From the NCBI GenBank assembly GCA_033764875.1, contig JANRIO010000094.1, positions 1 to 64,000 of the forward strand: a stretch of DNA of 64,000 nt, given 5' to 3'. Position numbers and translations under genes: made by a program. Source of the DNA: AWTP1-13 sp033764875. Lineage in GTDB: Bacteria > Pseudomonadota > Alphaproteobacteria > Rhizobiales > Hyphomicrobiaceae. Under the pieces are notes generated by a model that worked only from the letters and a program-made list of their open reading frames with translations, was not told the origin of the DNA and searched no databases. Positions 17,445 to 26,034 of the stretch are shown here, piece by piece (positions within the stretch are counted from its first letter, which is position 1; every line of letters starts with the position of its first letter).

Positions 17445-18173
17445 ATGGACGACGCCAGAACATCTCCCCCAGCCTCGGTCGCCCGCGGCCTCGCGTGCGC
17501 CTTGGCGCTGCTCGCGGCCGCAGCCCTCGGCGGCTGCAAGACGCTGGACGAGCCCGGCGCCCACTACGCCGGTCACACGCTGATCGACCCGAAAGAGGTG
17601 CACCCCATCCTGGTCTCCCAGGAGCCCACCACCATGAACCTGACCATCGCGCCGGGCGCGCACGGCCTCACCTCCGGGCAGGCGGCGCAGGTGGACGGCT
17701 TCCTGCGCCACTTCCGCGCCGCCGACGCCGGCAACAGCAAGCTCGTCATCGCGGTGCCCTCGGGTGGCCCCAACACCGTGTCGGTGATGCGCGCCGTCGG
17801 CCAGCTCAACGGTCTCGCCAAGGAGGCGGGCTTTGCCGACAACGCACTCGAGGTGCGCCCCTATCCGGCCGGCAGGACCAACGCGCCGATCCGCTTCTCC
17901 TACATGCGCTACGTCGCCCAGGGACCCCGCTGCGGCGAGTGGCCGACCAACCTGGCGCAAGACTATCGTAACCTGAACTACCACAATTTCGGCTGCGCTC
18001 AGCAGCGGAACCTCGCCGCCATGGTCGCCAATCCGGCCGACCTCGTGACGCCGCGCGGCATGGATCCCGCCGATGCCGAGCGCCGCGCGCTGGTGTTCGA
18101 CAAGTATCGCCAGGGCAAGTCGCCCGCATCCGACAAGGGTGTGGACGACAGCGCGTCGTCCAAGGCCAACTAG
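17445..18173 (+). CDS. cpaD: Tad pilus lipoprotein CpaD
   Basis: Outer-membrane-associated lipoprotein of the Tad pilus (CpaD family), thought to help the secretin. The N-terminus ends in the lipobox LGGC near residue 30. The CpaD domain follows, with HPILVSQEPTTMNL and the C-terminal block RYVAQGPRCGEWPTNL then NYHNFGCAQQRNLAAMVANP, where two conserved Cys sit. 242 residues. GGAGAG precedes the ATG at 17445; a GTG at 17433 is an alternative start. It lies 28 bases after cpaC. Confidence 0.92.
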   Translation: MDDARTSPPASVARGLACALALLAAAALGGCKTLDEPGAHYAGHTLIDPKEVHPILVSQEPTTMNLTIAPGAHGLTSGQAAQVDGFLRHFRAADAGNSKLVIAVPSGGPNTVSVMRAVGQLNGLAKEAGFADNALEVRPYPAGRTNAPIRFSYMRYVAQGPRCGEWPTNLAQDYRNLNYHNFGCAQQRNLAAMVANPADLVTPRGMDPADAERRALVFDKYRQGKSPASDKGVDDSASSKAN

Positions 18174-18185
18174 TCGAGGTGTACG

Positions 18186-19484
18186 ATGACGAAGCAATCG
18201 CCGCAGGCGGCCGAGGCGCACTCCGAGCAAGAGGCCCTGTCGCCCGAGCTTGTCAGGCTCGAGCGCGCCCGCCCCATTCCGCGAATCTCCATCCAGGCGT
18301 TCTGCGAGGACCAGCACACCGTCGAGGTGATGCATGCGGCCTCCGGCGACCGGCGGCTCGCGAAGTCGCATCTCAGCGTGCACATGGGCGGCGCCCAGGC
18401 GGCCGTGCGCCACTACGTCGACAGCCCCACGCCGAACCTGATCATTCTCGAGTCGTCCCTTCCCAAGGAGCAGCTCCTGGCTGAGCTCGACCGGCTGGCC
18501 GAGTCCTGCGACGCCGGCACCAAGGTGATGATCATCGGTCGCGCCAACGACGTCGCCCTCTACCGCGAGCTGCTGCGCCGCGGCGTCAGCGAGTACCTGG
18601 TCGCGCCGCTCGACACGCTGCTGCTCATCGAGAGCCTGTCCAACATCTACAACGACCCCGAGAAGGATCCGGTCGGCAACGTCATCGCCTTCATCGGCGC
18701 CAAGGGCGGCGTCGGCTCCAGCACCATCTGCCACAACGTCGCCTATGCCATGTCGGAGGGCTCCAAGTCGGACGTGGTGGTCGCCGACCTCGACCTCGCC
18801 TTCGGCACCACCGGCCTCGACTTCAACCAGGACCCCGTGCAGGGCATCGCCGACGCGTTGCTGAGCCCCGAGCGCCTCGACGAGGTCCTGCTCGACCGCC
18901 TGCTCACGCGCTGCTCCGATCACCTGAGCATCTTCTCGGCCCCCGTCGTGCTCGACCGCGATTTCGACGTCACGGCGACGGCCTGCAACGCCGTTCTCGA
19001 CGTCGTGCGCCAGAACGTGCCGACCGTGGCGGTGGACCTGCCGCACGCCTGGACGCCCTGGATCAAGAGCGTCCTGAGCAACGCCGACGACATCGTCGTC
19101 ACCGCCATGCCCGACCTGGCGAACCTGCGCAACGCCAAGAACATCTTCGACATGCTGCGCGCCAAGCGCAACAACGATGCGCCCCCGCGCCTCGTCATCA
19201 ACATGGCGAGGATGCCCAAGCGCCCCGAGATCTCGATCAAGGAGTTCACGGCGGCCCTCGGCGTCCAGCCCTCGCTCGTCCTTGAGTTCGAGAGCGAGGT
19301 TTTCGGGCTCGCCGCCAACAACGGCCAGATGGTGGAGGAATGCTCTCCCAAGGCCAAGGCGGCCGCCCAGTTCCGCGACCTCGCGTTCATGCTTTCGAAA
19401 CGCAAGGAATACAAGAACGAGGCCAGGAAGGCGCCGGCGGGCGCGCTGGCGCCGCTGCTGCAGAAGCTGAAGATCAAGTTGTGA
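18186..19484 (+). CDS. cpaE: Pilus assembly protein CpaE (receiver-like plus MinD-like ATPase)
   Basis: Localises the Tad pilus machine to the cell pole in Caulobacter. The first 150 residues form a response-regulator-like domain (NLIILESSLP, KVMIIGRANDVALYRELLRRGVSEYL). A MinD/ParA-type ATPase follows with the deviant Walker A KGGVGSST near 173-180 and VVVADLDLAFGTTGLDF. 432 residues. Twelve bases separate it from cpaD and fourteen from cpaF, so they form one operon. Confidence 0.92.
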   Translation: MTKQSPQAAEAHSEQEALSPELVRLERARPIPRISIQAFCEDQHTVEVMHAASGDRRLAKSHLSVHMGGAQAAVRHYVDSPTPNLIILESSLPKEQLLAELDRLAESCDAGTKVMIIGRANDVALYRELLRRGVSEYLVAPLDTLLLIESLSNIYNDPEKDPVGNVIAFIGAKGGVGSSTICHNVAYAMSEGSKSDVVVADLDLAFGTTGLDFNQDPVQGIADALLSPERLDEVLLDRLLTRCSDHLSIFSAPVVLDRDFDVTATACNAVLDVVRQNVPTVAVDLPHAWTPWIKSVLSNADDIVVTAMPDLANLRNAKNIFDMLRAKRNNDAPPRLVINMARMPKRPEISIKEFTAALGVQPSLVLEFESEVFGLAANNGQMVEECSPKAKAAAQFRDLAFMLSKRKEYKNEARKAPAGALAPLLQKLKIKL

Positions 19485-19498
19485 GGCATTGAGGCACG

Positions 19499-20959
19499 AT
19501 GTTCGGCAGGCGTACATCCGGCGATGTGCAGGCGGCAAAGCGCCCCGCACCCGTTGCGGAGGTCAAGGTCGCGGCTGCGCCGTCCGCTGAGGCGCCGGCG
19601 GTCGAGGGGCCGCGCGCTGCGCCCAAGGTCGAGCCGCCCGCGGGCGCCGAGCGCCGTCATTCCGAGGAGTACTACGACGTCAAGACGACGGTCTTCAACG
19701 CACTGATCGACACCATCGACCTCACCCAGCTCGCCAAGCTCGAGGCCGATGCCGCGCGGGAGGAGATCCGGGACATCGTCGCCGAGATCATCCAGATCAA
19801 GAACGTCGTCATGTCCATCGCCGAGCAGGAGGAGCTGCTCGAGGACATCTGCAACGACGTCCTGGGCTACGGCCCGCTCGAGCCGCTGCTGGCCCGCGAC
19901 GACATCGCCGACATCATGGTCAACGGGGCCGCCACCACCTACATCGAGGTCGGCGGCAAGATGCAGCGGACCGGCGTGCGCTTCGCCGACAACAACCAGC
20001 TCATGAACATCTGCCAGCGCATCGTGAGCCAGGTCGGCCGCCGCGTCGACGAATCCAGCCCCATCTGCGACGCGCGCCTTCCCGACGGCAGCCGCGTCAA
20101 CGTCATCGCGCCGCCGCTGGCCCTCGACGGGCCGACGCTCACCATCCGCAAGTTCAAGAAGGACCGGCTCAAGCTCGAGCAGCTCGTCAAGTACCGCTCG
20201 ATCTCCCCCGAGGCCAAGACGCTGCTCGAGATCATCGGCCGGGTCCGCTGCAACGTGCTGATCTCCGGCGGCACCGGCTCCGGCAAGACCACGCTTCTCA
20301 ACTGCCTCACCGGCTCCATCGACCTCACCGAGCGCATCATCACCTGCGAGGACAGCGCCGAGCTCCAGCTCCAGCAGCCCCACGTGGTCCGGCTCGAGAC
20401 GCGCCCGCCCAATCTGGAGGGCGAGGGCGAGGTCACCATGCGCGACCTGGTCAAGAATTGCCTGCGCATGCGTCCCGAGCGCATCATCGTCGGCGAGGTG
20501 CGCGGCCCCGAGGCGTTCGACCTGCTGCAGGCCATGAATACCGGCCACGACGGCTCCATGGGCACGCTGCACGCCAACAGCCCTCGCGAAGCCCTGAGCC
20601 GCCTCGAATCCATGATCATGATGGGCGGCTTCACGCTGCCGATCAAAACCATCCGCGAGATGATCGTCGGCTCCATCGACGTCATCATCCAGGCGAGCCG
20701 CCTGCGCGACGGCTCGCGCAAGGTGACCTACATCACCGAGGTGATGGGCATGGAGGGCGACGTCGTCACCCTGCAGAATCTGCTCGTCTACGAGATCACC
20801 GGCGAGGACGCGCACGGCAACCTGATCGGCCGCCACAAGTCGACGGGCATCTCGCGGCCGCGCTTCTGGGAGCGGGCCGAGTACTATGGCGAGACGGCGC
20901 GCCTCGCCCAGGCCTTGGCGATCGCCGAGATGGCCGAGTCGAGGCACGGCAATGGATAG
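19499..20959 (+). CDS. cpaF: Tad pilus assembly ATPase CpaF/TadA
   Basis: The hexameric secretion ATPase that powers Flp pilus assembly on the cytoplasmic face. The first 55 residues are low-complexity Ala/Pro, then comes the GspE/VirB11-like fold with Walker A GGTGSGKTT near 257-265, ITCEDSAELQL (Asp box), RPERIIVGEVRGPEAFDLL (Walker B region) and TGHDGSMGTLHAN (His box). 486 residues, normal for CpaF. The stop overlaps the start of tadB by eight bases. Confidence 0.95.
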   Translation: MFGRRTSGDVQAAKRPAPVAEVKVAAAPSAEAPAVEGPRAAPKVEPPAGAERRHSEEYYDVKTTVFNALIDTIDLTQLAKLEADAAREEIRDIVAEIIQIKNVVMSIAEQEELLEDICNDVLGYGPLEPLLARDDIADIMVNGAATTYIEVGGKMQRTGVRFADNNQLMNICQRIVSQVGRRVDESSPICDARLPDGSRVNVIAPPLALDGPTLTIRKFKKDRLKLEQLVKYRSISPEAKTLLEIIGRVRCNVLISGGTGSGKTTLLNCLTGSIDLTERIITCEDSAELQLQQPHVVRLETRPPNLEGEGEVTMRDLVKNCLRMRPERIIVGEVRGPEAFDLLQAMNTGHDGSMGTLHANSPREALSRLESMIMMGGFTLPIKTIREMIVGSIDVIIQASRLRDGSRKVTYITEVMGMEGDVVTLQNLLVYEITGEDAHGNLIGRHKSTGISRPRFWERAEYYGETARLAQALAIAEMAESRHGNG

Positions 20960-21950
20960 CCCGGACAACAGCCAGACCATCATGTGGCTGAGCCTGCTGC
21001 TCGCGGCGGGCCTCGGTGCGGCGGTCTATCTGTTGATCTCGCCCTACATCTCGAGCGGCCGTCGCGCCCAGCGCCGCATCCAGGTGGTGACCGAGGCGCG
21101 CGGCAAGCGCATCGCCATCAAGGTGCAGACCGAGGGCGCCAACCGCAAGAAGAGCGTCGCCGACACCCTGAAGGAGATCGAGGAGCGCCAGCGCCCCAAG
21201 GCCAAGCTGACCCTTCGCGCCAAGCTTCAGCAGGCCGGCCTCGACATCACCAGCCAGTCGTTCTACGTCGCCAGCGCGCTGAGCGGCGTGCTGGTTGCCG
21301 CGGTCGTCATGCTGACGGTGACGAGCTCGCTCATCGCGCCCGTGCTGGCAGGCTTCGTCGGTGCCTTCGGCCTGCCGTACTGGATCCTCAACAAGCTGAT
21401 CAAGCGCCGGCAGAAGAAGTTTCTCGACGAGTTCGCCAACTCCATCGACGTCATCGTGCGCGGCGTCAAGTCCGGCCTGCCGCTCAACGAGTGCCTAGGC
21501 ATCATCTCCCGCGAGGCGCCCGAGCCCGTCTCGGGCGAGTTCCGCGAGGTGGTCGAGCAGCAGAAGGTCGGTGTCACGCTGGCCGAGTCTTTCGAGCGCA
21601 TGACGGTCCGCGTGCCGCTTCCCGAGGTGCGCTTCTTCGCCATCGTCATCGGCATCTCGCAGCAGGCCGGCGGCAACCTGTCGGAGGCGCTGGGCAATCT
21701 CTCCGGCGTGTTGCGCGAGCGCAAGAAGCTGCAGGGCAAGGTCTCCGCCATGTCCGCCGAGGCCAAGGCGTCGGCCGCCGTTCTGGCCTCCCTGCCGTTC
21801 TGCGTCATGGCCATCATCTACATGACCACCCCCTCCTTCATCTCCACCCTTTGGACGACGACGGCGGGCAACATCATGCTGATCTGCGCCGGCTCTTGGA
21901 TGATCTGCGGCCTGCTCGTGATGAAGAAGATGATCAACTTCAAGTATTGA
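20952..21950 (+). CDS. tadB: Tad pilus inner-membrane protein TadB
   Basis: One of the two platform proteins of the Tad machine. 332 residues: an N-terminal membrane helix (residues about 10-30), a basic linker, two helices near 100-150, then a type II secretion F domain at about 165-290 (EFANSIDVIVRGVKSGLPLNEC, EQQKVGVTLAESFERM) and C-terminal helices. The start at 20952 (MDSPDNSQ) overlaps the end of cpaF by eight bases; longer forms would begin inside cpaF coding sequence. Confidence 0.92.
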   Translation: MDSPDNSQTIMWLSLLLAAGLGAAVYLLISPYISSGRRAQRRIQVVTEARGKRIAIKVQTEGANRKKSVADTLKEIEERQRPKAKLTLRAKLQQAGLDITSQSFYVASALSGVLVAAVVMLTVTSSLIAPVLAGFVGAFGLPYWILNKLIKRRQKKFLDEFANSIDVIVRGVKSGLPLNECLGIISREAPEPVSGEFREVVEQQKVGVTLAESFERMTVRVPLPEVRFFAIVIGISQQAGGNLSEALGNLSGVLRERKKLQGKVSAMSAEAKASAAVLASLPFCVMAIIYMTTPSFISTLWTTTAGNIMLICAGSWMICGLLVMKKMINFKY

Positions 21951-21986
21951 GGCCGGGCCGAGCGCTCGACGGAGAAGCGGCACGCG

Positions 21987-22961
21987 ATGTTCGAAGATAT
22001 CGCATCATTGATCCAGCCGGAGACGGCTGTGACGCTGCTGGCGGCGGTGGCTGCGTTCGCCACCGTGTTGACCATCATGCTGCCTTACCTGTCCCGCGAC
22101 AGGCTTGCCACCCGCATGCAGGTGATGGCGCTCGAGCGCGACCAGATGCGCAGCCAGCGCCTTGCCGAGCTGCACAAGCGCGAGAACCAGGCGCGCCTGC
22201 GCACCACGCCCAAGGGCTTCATGCAGCAGGCCGTCGATGCGCTCAACCTGCGCAGCATGTTCGACACCGAGGAGGTGCGCGACAAGCTGAAGATGGCGGG
22301 CCTGCGCGGTCAGGCCCCGCTCGTCACCTACATGTTCTTCCGCATCGCCGCGCCGATCATCATCTTCCTCGTGGCGCTCTTCTATCTGTTCGTCATCGGC
22401 GACTTCGACTATCCGCCGATGGTCAATCTCGGCCTCTCCATCGGCGCCGGCTACATCGGCTACTACGCGCCGAACATGTTCATCGAGAACCTCATCCAGC
22501 GCCGCCAGACGGCGATCAAGGAGGCTTTTCCGGATGCGCTCGACATGCTGCTCATCTGCGTGCAGTCGGGCATGTCGACGGAGCTCGCCTTCGCCAAGGT
22601 CGCGGCCGAGGTCGGCAGCCAGTCGCTCGAGCTTGCCGAGGAGCTGTCCCTCACCACCGCCGAGCTGTCCTATCTGAGCGAGCGCCGTCAGGCCTACGAG
22701 AACCTCGGCAAGCGCACCGGCATTCCGGGCGTCAAGGCGGTGGCCATGGCCCTCGTCCAGGCCGAGCGCTACGGCACCCCCGTCGGCCAGGCGCTGCGCG
22801 TGATGGCGCGCGAGAACCGCGACATCCGCATGTCCGAGGCCGAGCGCAAGGCGGCGGCGCTCCCACCCAAGCTCACCGTGCCCATGATCATCTTCTTCCT
22901 GCCGGTGCTGTTCGTGGTCATCCTCGGGCCGGTCCTGATCCAGGTCTACGGCTGGAACTAG
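21987..22961 (+). CDS. tadC: Tad pilus inner-membrane protein TadC
   Basis: Second platform protein, paralogous to TadB. 324 residues with an N-terminal helix (VTLLAAVAAFATVLTIML), two helices near 110-160, a T2SSF domain at about 175-290 (AFPDALDMLLICVQSGMSTELAF) and a closing helix. It lies 36 bases after tadB. Last gene of the plus-strand Tad operon; no TadD-type TPR gene and no Flp pilin gene follow. Confidence 0.92.
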   Translation: MFEDIASLIQPETAVTLLAAVAAFATVLTIMLPYLSRDRLATRMQVMALERDQMRSQRLAELHKRENQARLRTTPKGFMQQAVDALNLRSMFDTEEVRDKLKMAGLRGQAPLVTYMFFRIAAPIIIFLVALFYLFVIGDFDYPPMVNLGLSIGAGYIGYYAPNMFIENLIQRRQTAIKEAFPDALDMLLICVQSGMSTELAFAKVAAEVGSQSLELAEELSLTTAELSYLSERRQAYENLGKRTGIPGVKAVAMALVQAERYGTPVGQALRVMARENRDIRMSEAERKAAALPPKLTVPMIIFFLPVLFVVILGPVLIQVYGWN

Positions 22962-23231
22962 CGCCGATCGCGTTTCACGCGTCGGCGTGTGTCGCGTGAG
23001 GATGCTCGCACGGTCAAGCGCATGGCAGGCGCGTCCGGGTCCGAACCAACGAAAGCCCTCGAGCGGTCCGAAGCCGGCGGAGGATGCCGGTGTCATCATC
23101 GGGCGCGTCCAGCGGTCGCCGGGTCTCAATTCGTCTCCCTCGAGACGGCACGCGCCGCAGCCGTGCATGCTGGGCGACCGTGCGGGCCCAGTAGCCTTGG
23201 CCGCTGCGGCTGGATTCCGAGCGGGCGTGGG

Positions 23232-23251
23232 GCCCCCGCCGTGGCGGGGGC
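23232..23251. repeat. GC-rich palindrome
   Basis: GCCCCCGCC at 23232-23240 is the exact complement of GGCGGGGGC at 23243-23251 across a two-base gap. It resembles the stem of short intergenic repeats common in GC-rich alphaproteobacteria and could also serve as a transcription end. Confidence 0.5.
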
Positions 23252-23295
23252 TGACGTTGGTGGGAGCGGCAAGTGGGCTCGCCAAAACACCCGTC

Positions 23296-23315
23296 ATGCC
23301 CGCGAAGGCGGGCAT
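23296..23315. repeat. REP-like palindrome
   Basis: ATGCCCGC / GAAG / GCGGGCAT is a perfect 8-bp stem with a four-base loop, flanked by CGTC and CCAGG. This is the familiar REP-type sequence scattered in alphaproteobacterial intergenic DNA. Only one copy of this exact type was seen in the window. Confidence 0.65.
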
Positions 23316-23448
23316 CCAGGCAAGCTGGCAGTGGATCGCCACGCTTCGAAGAGCTCAACCGGGATGCGGATGGTCCAGGGTGCCGGAGCGCGCGGTCACC
23401 CTCAGCTGCGATCCCTTCGCTTGGATCGGGGAGAGACGCCCCCGCGGC

Positions 23449-23940
23449 CTACGCCGCGACCTCCTCGAGCTCCGGCGTCTCCGCGGCGACATCCGTCTCG
23501 GCTGCCGGCGTCTCGGCGTGCGCCATGGCTGCCGCCGCCGTCCTCAGGTCCTCGGCCTGCGCGTCGGTCTCGCTGGCGAGCGGCTGATCGCGCCGGCACG
23601 AGCTGCCGTCGAAGCAGGCGCCGCGCTCCACCGTGAGCGAGCGGTGCACGATGTCGCTGTCCACGACCGCCGTATCCTTGAGGATGACCTTGTTCGCGCG
23701 GATCGCACCCTTCACCTTGCCGTACACGATCACCTCCTCGGCCACGATGGCGCCGGTGACGGTCGCGTCCACCCCCACGATCAGCTGGGCGCAGCGGACG
23801 TTGCCCTCGATCCGGCCCTCCACCAGGATCTCGCCCTCGGTGCTCAGGTTGCCGACGATCTCGAGCCACGCATCGATTACCGAGCGGCTGGGTGCCGGCG
23901 TCTGCCGGTTGAAGGTGTTGTAGCTGACGGCGCGGTTCAT
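23449..23940 (-). CDS. Bactofilin (polymer-forming cytoskeletal protein)
   Basis: Forms nucleotide-free filaments that anchor morphology or envelope proteins. 163 residues: a short polar N-terminus, a beta-helical bactofilin (DUF583) core at about 25-115 built of short repeats (VGNLSTEGEILVEGRIEGNV, VYGKVKGAIRANKVILKD), and an Ala/Glu-rich tail of about 45 residues. Two Cys occur in ACFDGSSC. The start at 23940 is the only internal ATG before the core. A CtrA-type box lies 116 bases upstream, which fits the cell-cycle-linked role of bactofilins in stalked relatives. Confidence 0.9.
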   Translation of the reverse strand: MNRAVSYNTFNRQTPAPSRSVIDAWLEIVGNLSTEGEILVEGRIEGNVRCAQLIVGVDATVTGAIVAEEVIVYGKVKGAIRANKVILKDTAVVDSDIVHRSLTVERGACFDGSSCRRDQPLASETDAQAEDLRTAAAAMAHAETPAAETDVAAETPELEEVAA

Positions 23941-24318
23941 TGCCCGGCTGGGTCCTTCGTGTTGCAGGGATCGGCCTCGGGCTTCGCTCCGATCTGCAAG
24001 TCGGCCTTGCAGAATCAAAGCCTTAACCCTTGGAGTGACGGTACGGACAGCGCCATTAACAAAAGGTTAATCCGCCCACCTCAGCTTGCCGTTGACCCTG
24101 GTTGCACAACCATATGAGATGGCTTGCCATCCTGCCGTCGATGCCTGTCGGCCTGCGGGACCTGCCGGGCGCGCCGCCAAGCCCATGGACAAGACACCGG
24201 CATTTGGGTTAAAAGTGCCGAACCGCGTGGAGCCTTCTCCAGGCGCCTATGGCGCTGGACGGCTCTTCTGCAGCCGGATTCCATTCAGATGTGGCCCGTG
24301 GATCAAGGATAGCACCGC
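23941..24318. other. Divergent intergenic region, bactofilin / rpsU
   Basis: 378 bases between two divergent starts. It contains a perfect CtrA-type box (24056-24070) and the rpsU ribosome-binding site AAGGA (24305-24309). TTGACC at 24092-24097 has no -10 at good spacing and was not called. Short open frames across it lack coding character. Confidence 0.55.
24056..24070. promoter_or_regulatory. CtrA-type box upstream of bactofilin and rpsU
   Basis: TTAA (24056-24059), seven bases, TTAA (24067-24070): an exact match to the core CtrA consensus TTAA-N7-TTAA. It is 116 bases from the bactofilin start and 249 bases from rpsU. Occupancy by CtrA is inferred. Confidence 0.5.
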
Positions 24319-24759
24319 TTGCTGGTACAGGTACGCGACAACAACGTCGACCAAGCCCTCAAGGCGCTGAAGAAGAAGATGCAGCGCGAGGGTATTTTCC
24401 GCGAGATGAAGCTTCGCAATTATTACGAGAAGCCCTCGGAGAAGCGCGTTCGCGAGCAGGCTGAGGCCGTGCGTCGCGCCCGCAAGCTGGCGCGCAAGAA
24501 GGCGCAGCGCGAGGGCCTGCTCCCGGGCAAGTCCGCAACCAAGACGCCGGGTCGCGGCGGCCCTGGTGGCCCCGGTGGCCGGCAGGGTGGGCGTCCGGGC
24601 GAGCGTCCGGCCACGGCAGGCGCCGGTGGCGGCGGCTTCCGCAGCGGCACTGATCGCGGCCCCTCCACGGGCGGCGGCTTCCGCAGCGGCACCGATCGCG
24701 GCCCCTCCACGGGTGGCGGCTTCCGCACCGACCGTCCGGCACCGACCGGCACCCGCTGA
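24319..24759 (+). CDS. rpsU: 30S ribosomal protein S21 with long Gly/Arg-rich tail
   Basis: Small-subunit protein bS21, which sits near the anti-Shine-Dalgarno end of 16S rRNA. The S21 core is residues 1 to about 65 (VRDNNVDQALKALKKKMQRE, FREMKLRNYYEKPSEKR, VRRARKLARKKAQREG). An extra 80 residues follow, rich in Gly, Arg, Pro and Thr, with a 14-residue unit repeated twice and a third partial copy. The start is a TTG at 24319 with AAGGA nine bases upstream; no ATG or GTG exists before the core. A strong terminator follows at 24791. Standard S21 is 60-90 residues, so the tail is unusual. Confidence 0.92.
   Translation: MLVQVRDNNVDQALKALKKKMQREGIFREMKLRNYYEKPSEKRVREQAEAVRRARKLARKKAQREGLLPGKSATKTPGRGGPGGPGGRQGGRPGERPATAGAGGGGFRSGTDRGPSTGGGFRSGTDRGPSTGGGFRTDRPAPTGTR
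24631..24729 (+). repeat. 42-base tandem repeat inside rpsU
   Basis: Two near-identical 42-base units (24631-24672 and 24673-24714) encode GGFRSGTDRGPSTG, followed by a partial third unit. They differ at only two or three third-codon positions. Confidence 0.85.
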
Positions 24760-24790
24760 TCGGGGTCACCGGACGAGCTGACGGTTTGCG

Positions 24791-24817
24791 ACCCTCCGGC
24801 CGAGGCCGGAGGGTTTT
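24791..24817 (+). terminator. Rho-independent terminator of rpsU
   Basis: CCCTCCGG (24792-24799) pairs with CCGGAGGG (24806-24813) around a six-base loop that could pair further, followed by TTTT. It lies 32 bases after the rpsU stop. Confidence 0.85.
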
Positions 24818-24835
24818 GCGTTTGCGGCTTCGGCC

Positions 24836-25654
24836 TCAGCGCTCCCGCTCCAGGCTGGCGAGCCAGTCCCGCACCTTGAGCTGTGCGTCGCGTCCCGGCG
24901 CATAGAGATTGCTGTGCGCCCCGTCCGGGAACACGACGATGGCCTTGGGCGCGTTGGCGCGCGCCAGCAGCGCCTCGCCCATGGCGACGGGAATGACGCC
25001 GTCGAGCCGCCCGTGCAGGATCAGCACCGGCATCTGCACCTGCGGCAGCGCCTTGTCCGTCTCGTAGCGGTCGATCAGCAGCCACTCGGCCGGCAGCAAG
25101 GGATAGGCCAGCTTGGCCATGGCCACGATCGAGGTATAGGGCGCCTCCAGCACCAGGCCCGCCGCCTTGCGCTCGGTGGCGAGCCGCGCCGCCACCCCGC
25201 TGCCGAGCGATTCCCCGTACAGGACCACGCTGCCGGCGTCGACGCCCTCGAGCAGCAGCGCGCCGTAGGCGATGCGCGCGTCGGCCACGTTGTCCTTCTC
25301 GGTCGGTCTGCCGCCGCTGCCGGCGTAGCCCCGGTAGGACATCATGTACACGCCCCAGCCGAGCTCCATGTAGGCCTGGATGCGATAGGCCCGCATGGCG
25401 AGGTTGCCGGCGTTGCCGTGGAAGTAGAGCACGGTCGGCTTGCCGGGCTTTGCCTTCGCGTACCAGGCAATGACGCGCACCCGGTCGGGCATGGTCAGCA
25501 CGCGCTCCTCCACGCCGCTAAGCCCGGCCTGTGCCGGCGTCATGCGCTCCGGGCTCGGAAAGTACATCAGCCGCCGCTGCAGCATGTAGCCCGCGAGCAC
25601 GACCAGCACGTACAGGGCGAGCAGCCCCGCGATCACTTTAAGCGTCAGAACCAT
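24836..25654 (-). CDS. Membrane-anchored alpha/beta hydrolase (ABHD13/Bem46-like)
   Basis: A serine-hydrolase-fold protein of 272 residues. An N-terminal membrane helix (residues about 5-25) precedes the alpha/beta core with VLYFHGNAGN (oxyanion region), nucleophile Ser in YGESLGSG near residue 145, and the probable acid and base in HGRLDGVIP and DGAHSNLY. This arrangement matches the Bem46/ABHD13 group. Substrate unknown. Its stop lies 20 bases beyond the rpsU terminator, which may serve both convergent genes. Confidence 0.85.
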   Translation of the reverse strand: MVLTLKVIAGLLALYVLVVLAGYMLQRRLMYFPSPERMTPAQAGLSGVEERVLTMPDRVRVIAWYAKAKPGKPTVLYFHGNAGNLAMRAYRIQAYMELGWGVYMMSYRGYAGSGGRPTEKDNVADARIAYGALLLEGVDAGSVVLYGESLGSGVAARLATERKAAGLVLEAPYTSIVAMAKLAYPLLPAEWLLIDRYETDKALPQVQMPVLILHGRLDGVIPVAMGEALLARANAPKAIVVFPDGAHSNLYAPGRDAQLKVRDWLASLERER

Positions 25655-26034
25655 GAGCGATATGTGGGCCGGCGGTCATGCCCGGTCAACCGCGGCCGCG
25701 GGCGGGAGGGCGCTTCGTCGCGAGACGTACGCGCGCTGTGCGAGAAGCCAGCCACGACGATCTCAGAGTGGTCCCATGGCATGGGACGGAATCGGGCAGG
25801 CGACCGCCCTTCTGGCTGATGCCCCGCCCTTTTGCCTTGGCTTTCCTGGAAGCGGTGCCCAAGCACGGCTATCCGGGATCTCGCAGCGTGCAGCCAATTC
25901 GCAACCGGGCAGGATCCCGGCTCTCGCTTCGCTCGGCCGGGAACGCATCCCGTGGGGGCGAGAATTCTGTCGAGCTCTGAGAGATGGCCTTCGCCGATGC
26001 AGGCACGCGCGGCTCCCGCGCGCTCTTGCACCGC
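25655..26034. other. Non-coding stretch with palindromes
   Basis: 380 bases between the hydrolase start and the pntB stop, both on the minus strand. It contains a perfect inverted repeat GTCCCAT-GGC-ATGGGAC (25771-25787) and the REP-like block at 25911-25950. An open minus-strand frame covers it, but it has no ribosome-binding site and is built of repeat-derived sequence. Confidence 0.5.
25911..25950. repeat. REP-like palindromic element
   Basis: CCCGGC (25916-25921) pairs with GCCGGG (25936-25941) around CTCTCGCTTCGCTCG-type sequence, flanked by GGAT and ATCC. The CGGCTCTCGCTTCGCTCGGC core is common in alphaproteobacterial intergenic repeats. Confidence 0.5.

Larger units (their letters stand above)
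22962..23448. other. Non-coding stretch with palindromic repeats
   Basis: 487 bases between tadC and the bactofilin gene. It holds two strong hairpins, listed separately (23232-23251 and 23296-23315). Open frames here have the composition expected from repeat sequence read as protein and no ribosome-binding site, so no gene is called. Transcripts of tadC and of the convergent bactofilin gene probably end in it. Confidence 0.6.

Noticed and set aside
14963..17539. An 858-codon open frame on the minus strand under cpaB and cpaC
   Set aside because: It is antisense to well-conserved Tad genes and has no domain or ribosome-binding site.
23014..23358. A 114-codon minus-strand frame (PACLDARLRGHDG type)
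   Set aside because: This is the usual translation of an alphaproteobacterial REP repeat, not a gene.
24092..24118. A sigma-70 promoter for rpsU (TTGACC and TATGAG)
   Set aside because: The spacer is only 15 bases and the hexamers are weak, so it was not called.
25645..26031. A 128-codon minus-strand frame upstream of the alpha/beta hydrolase
   Set aside because: Composed of palindromic repeat sequence, no ribosome-binding site, no recognisable domain.
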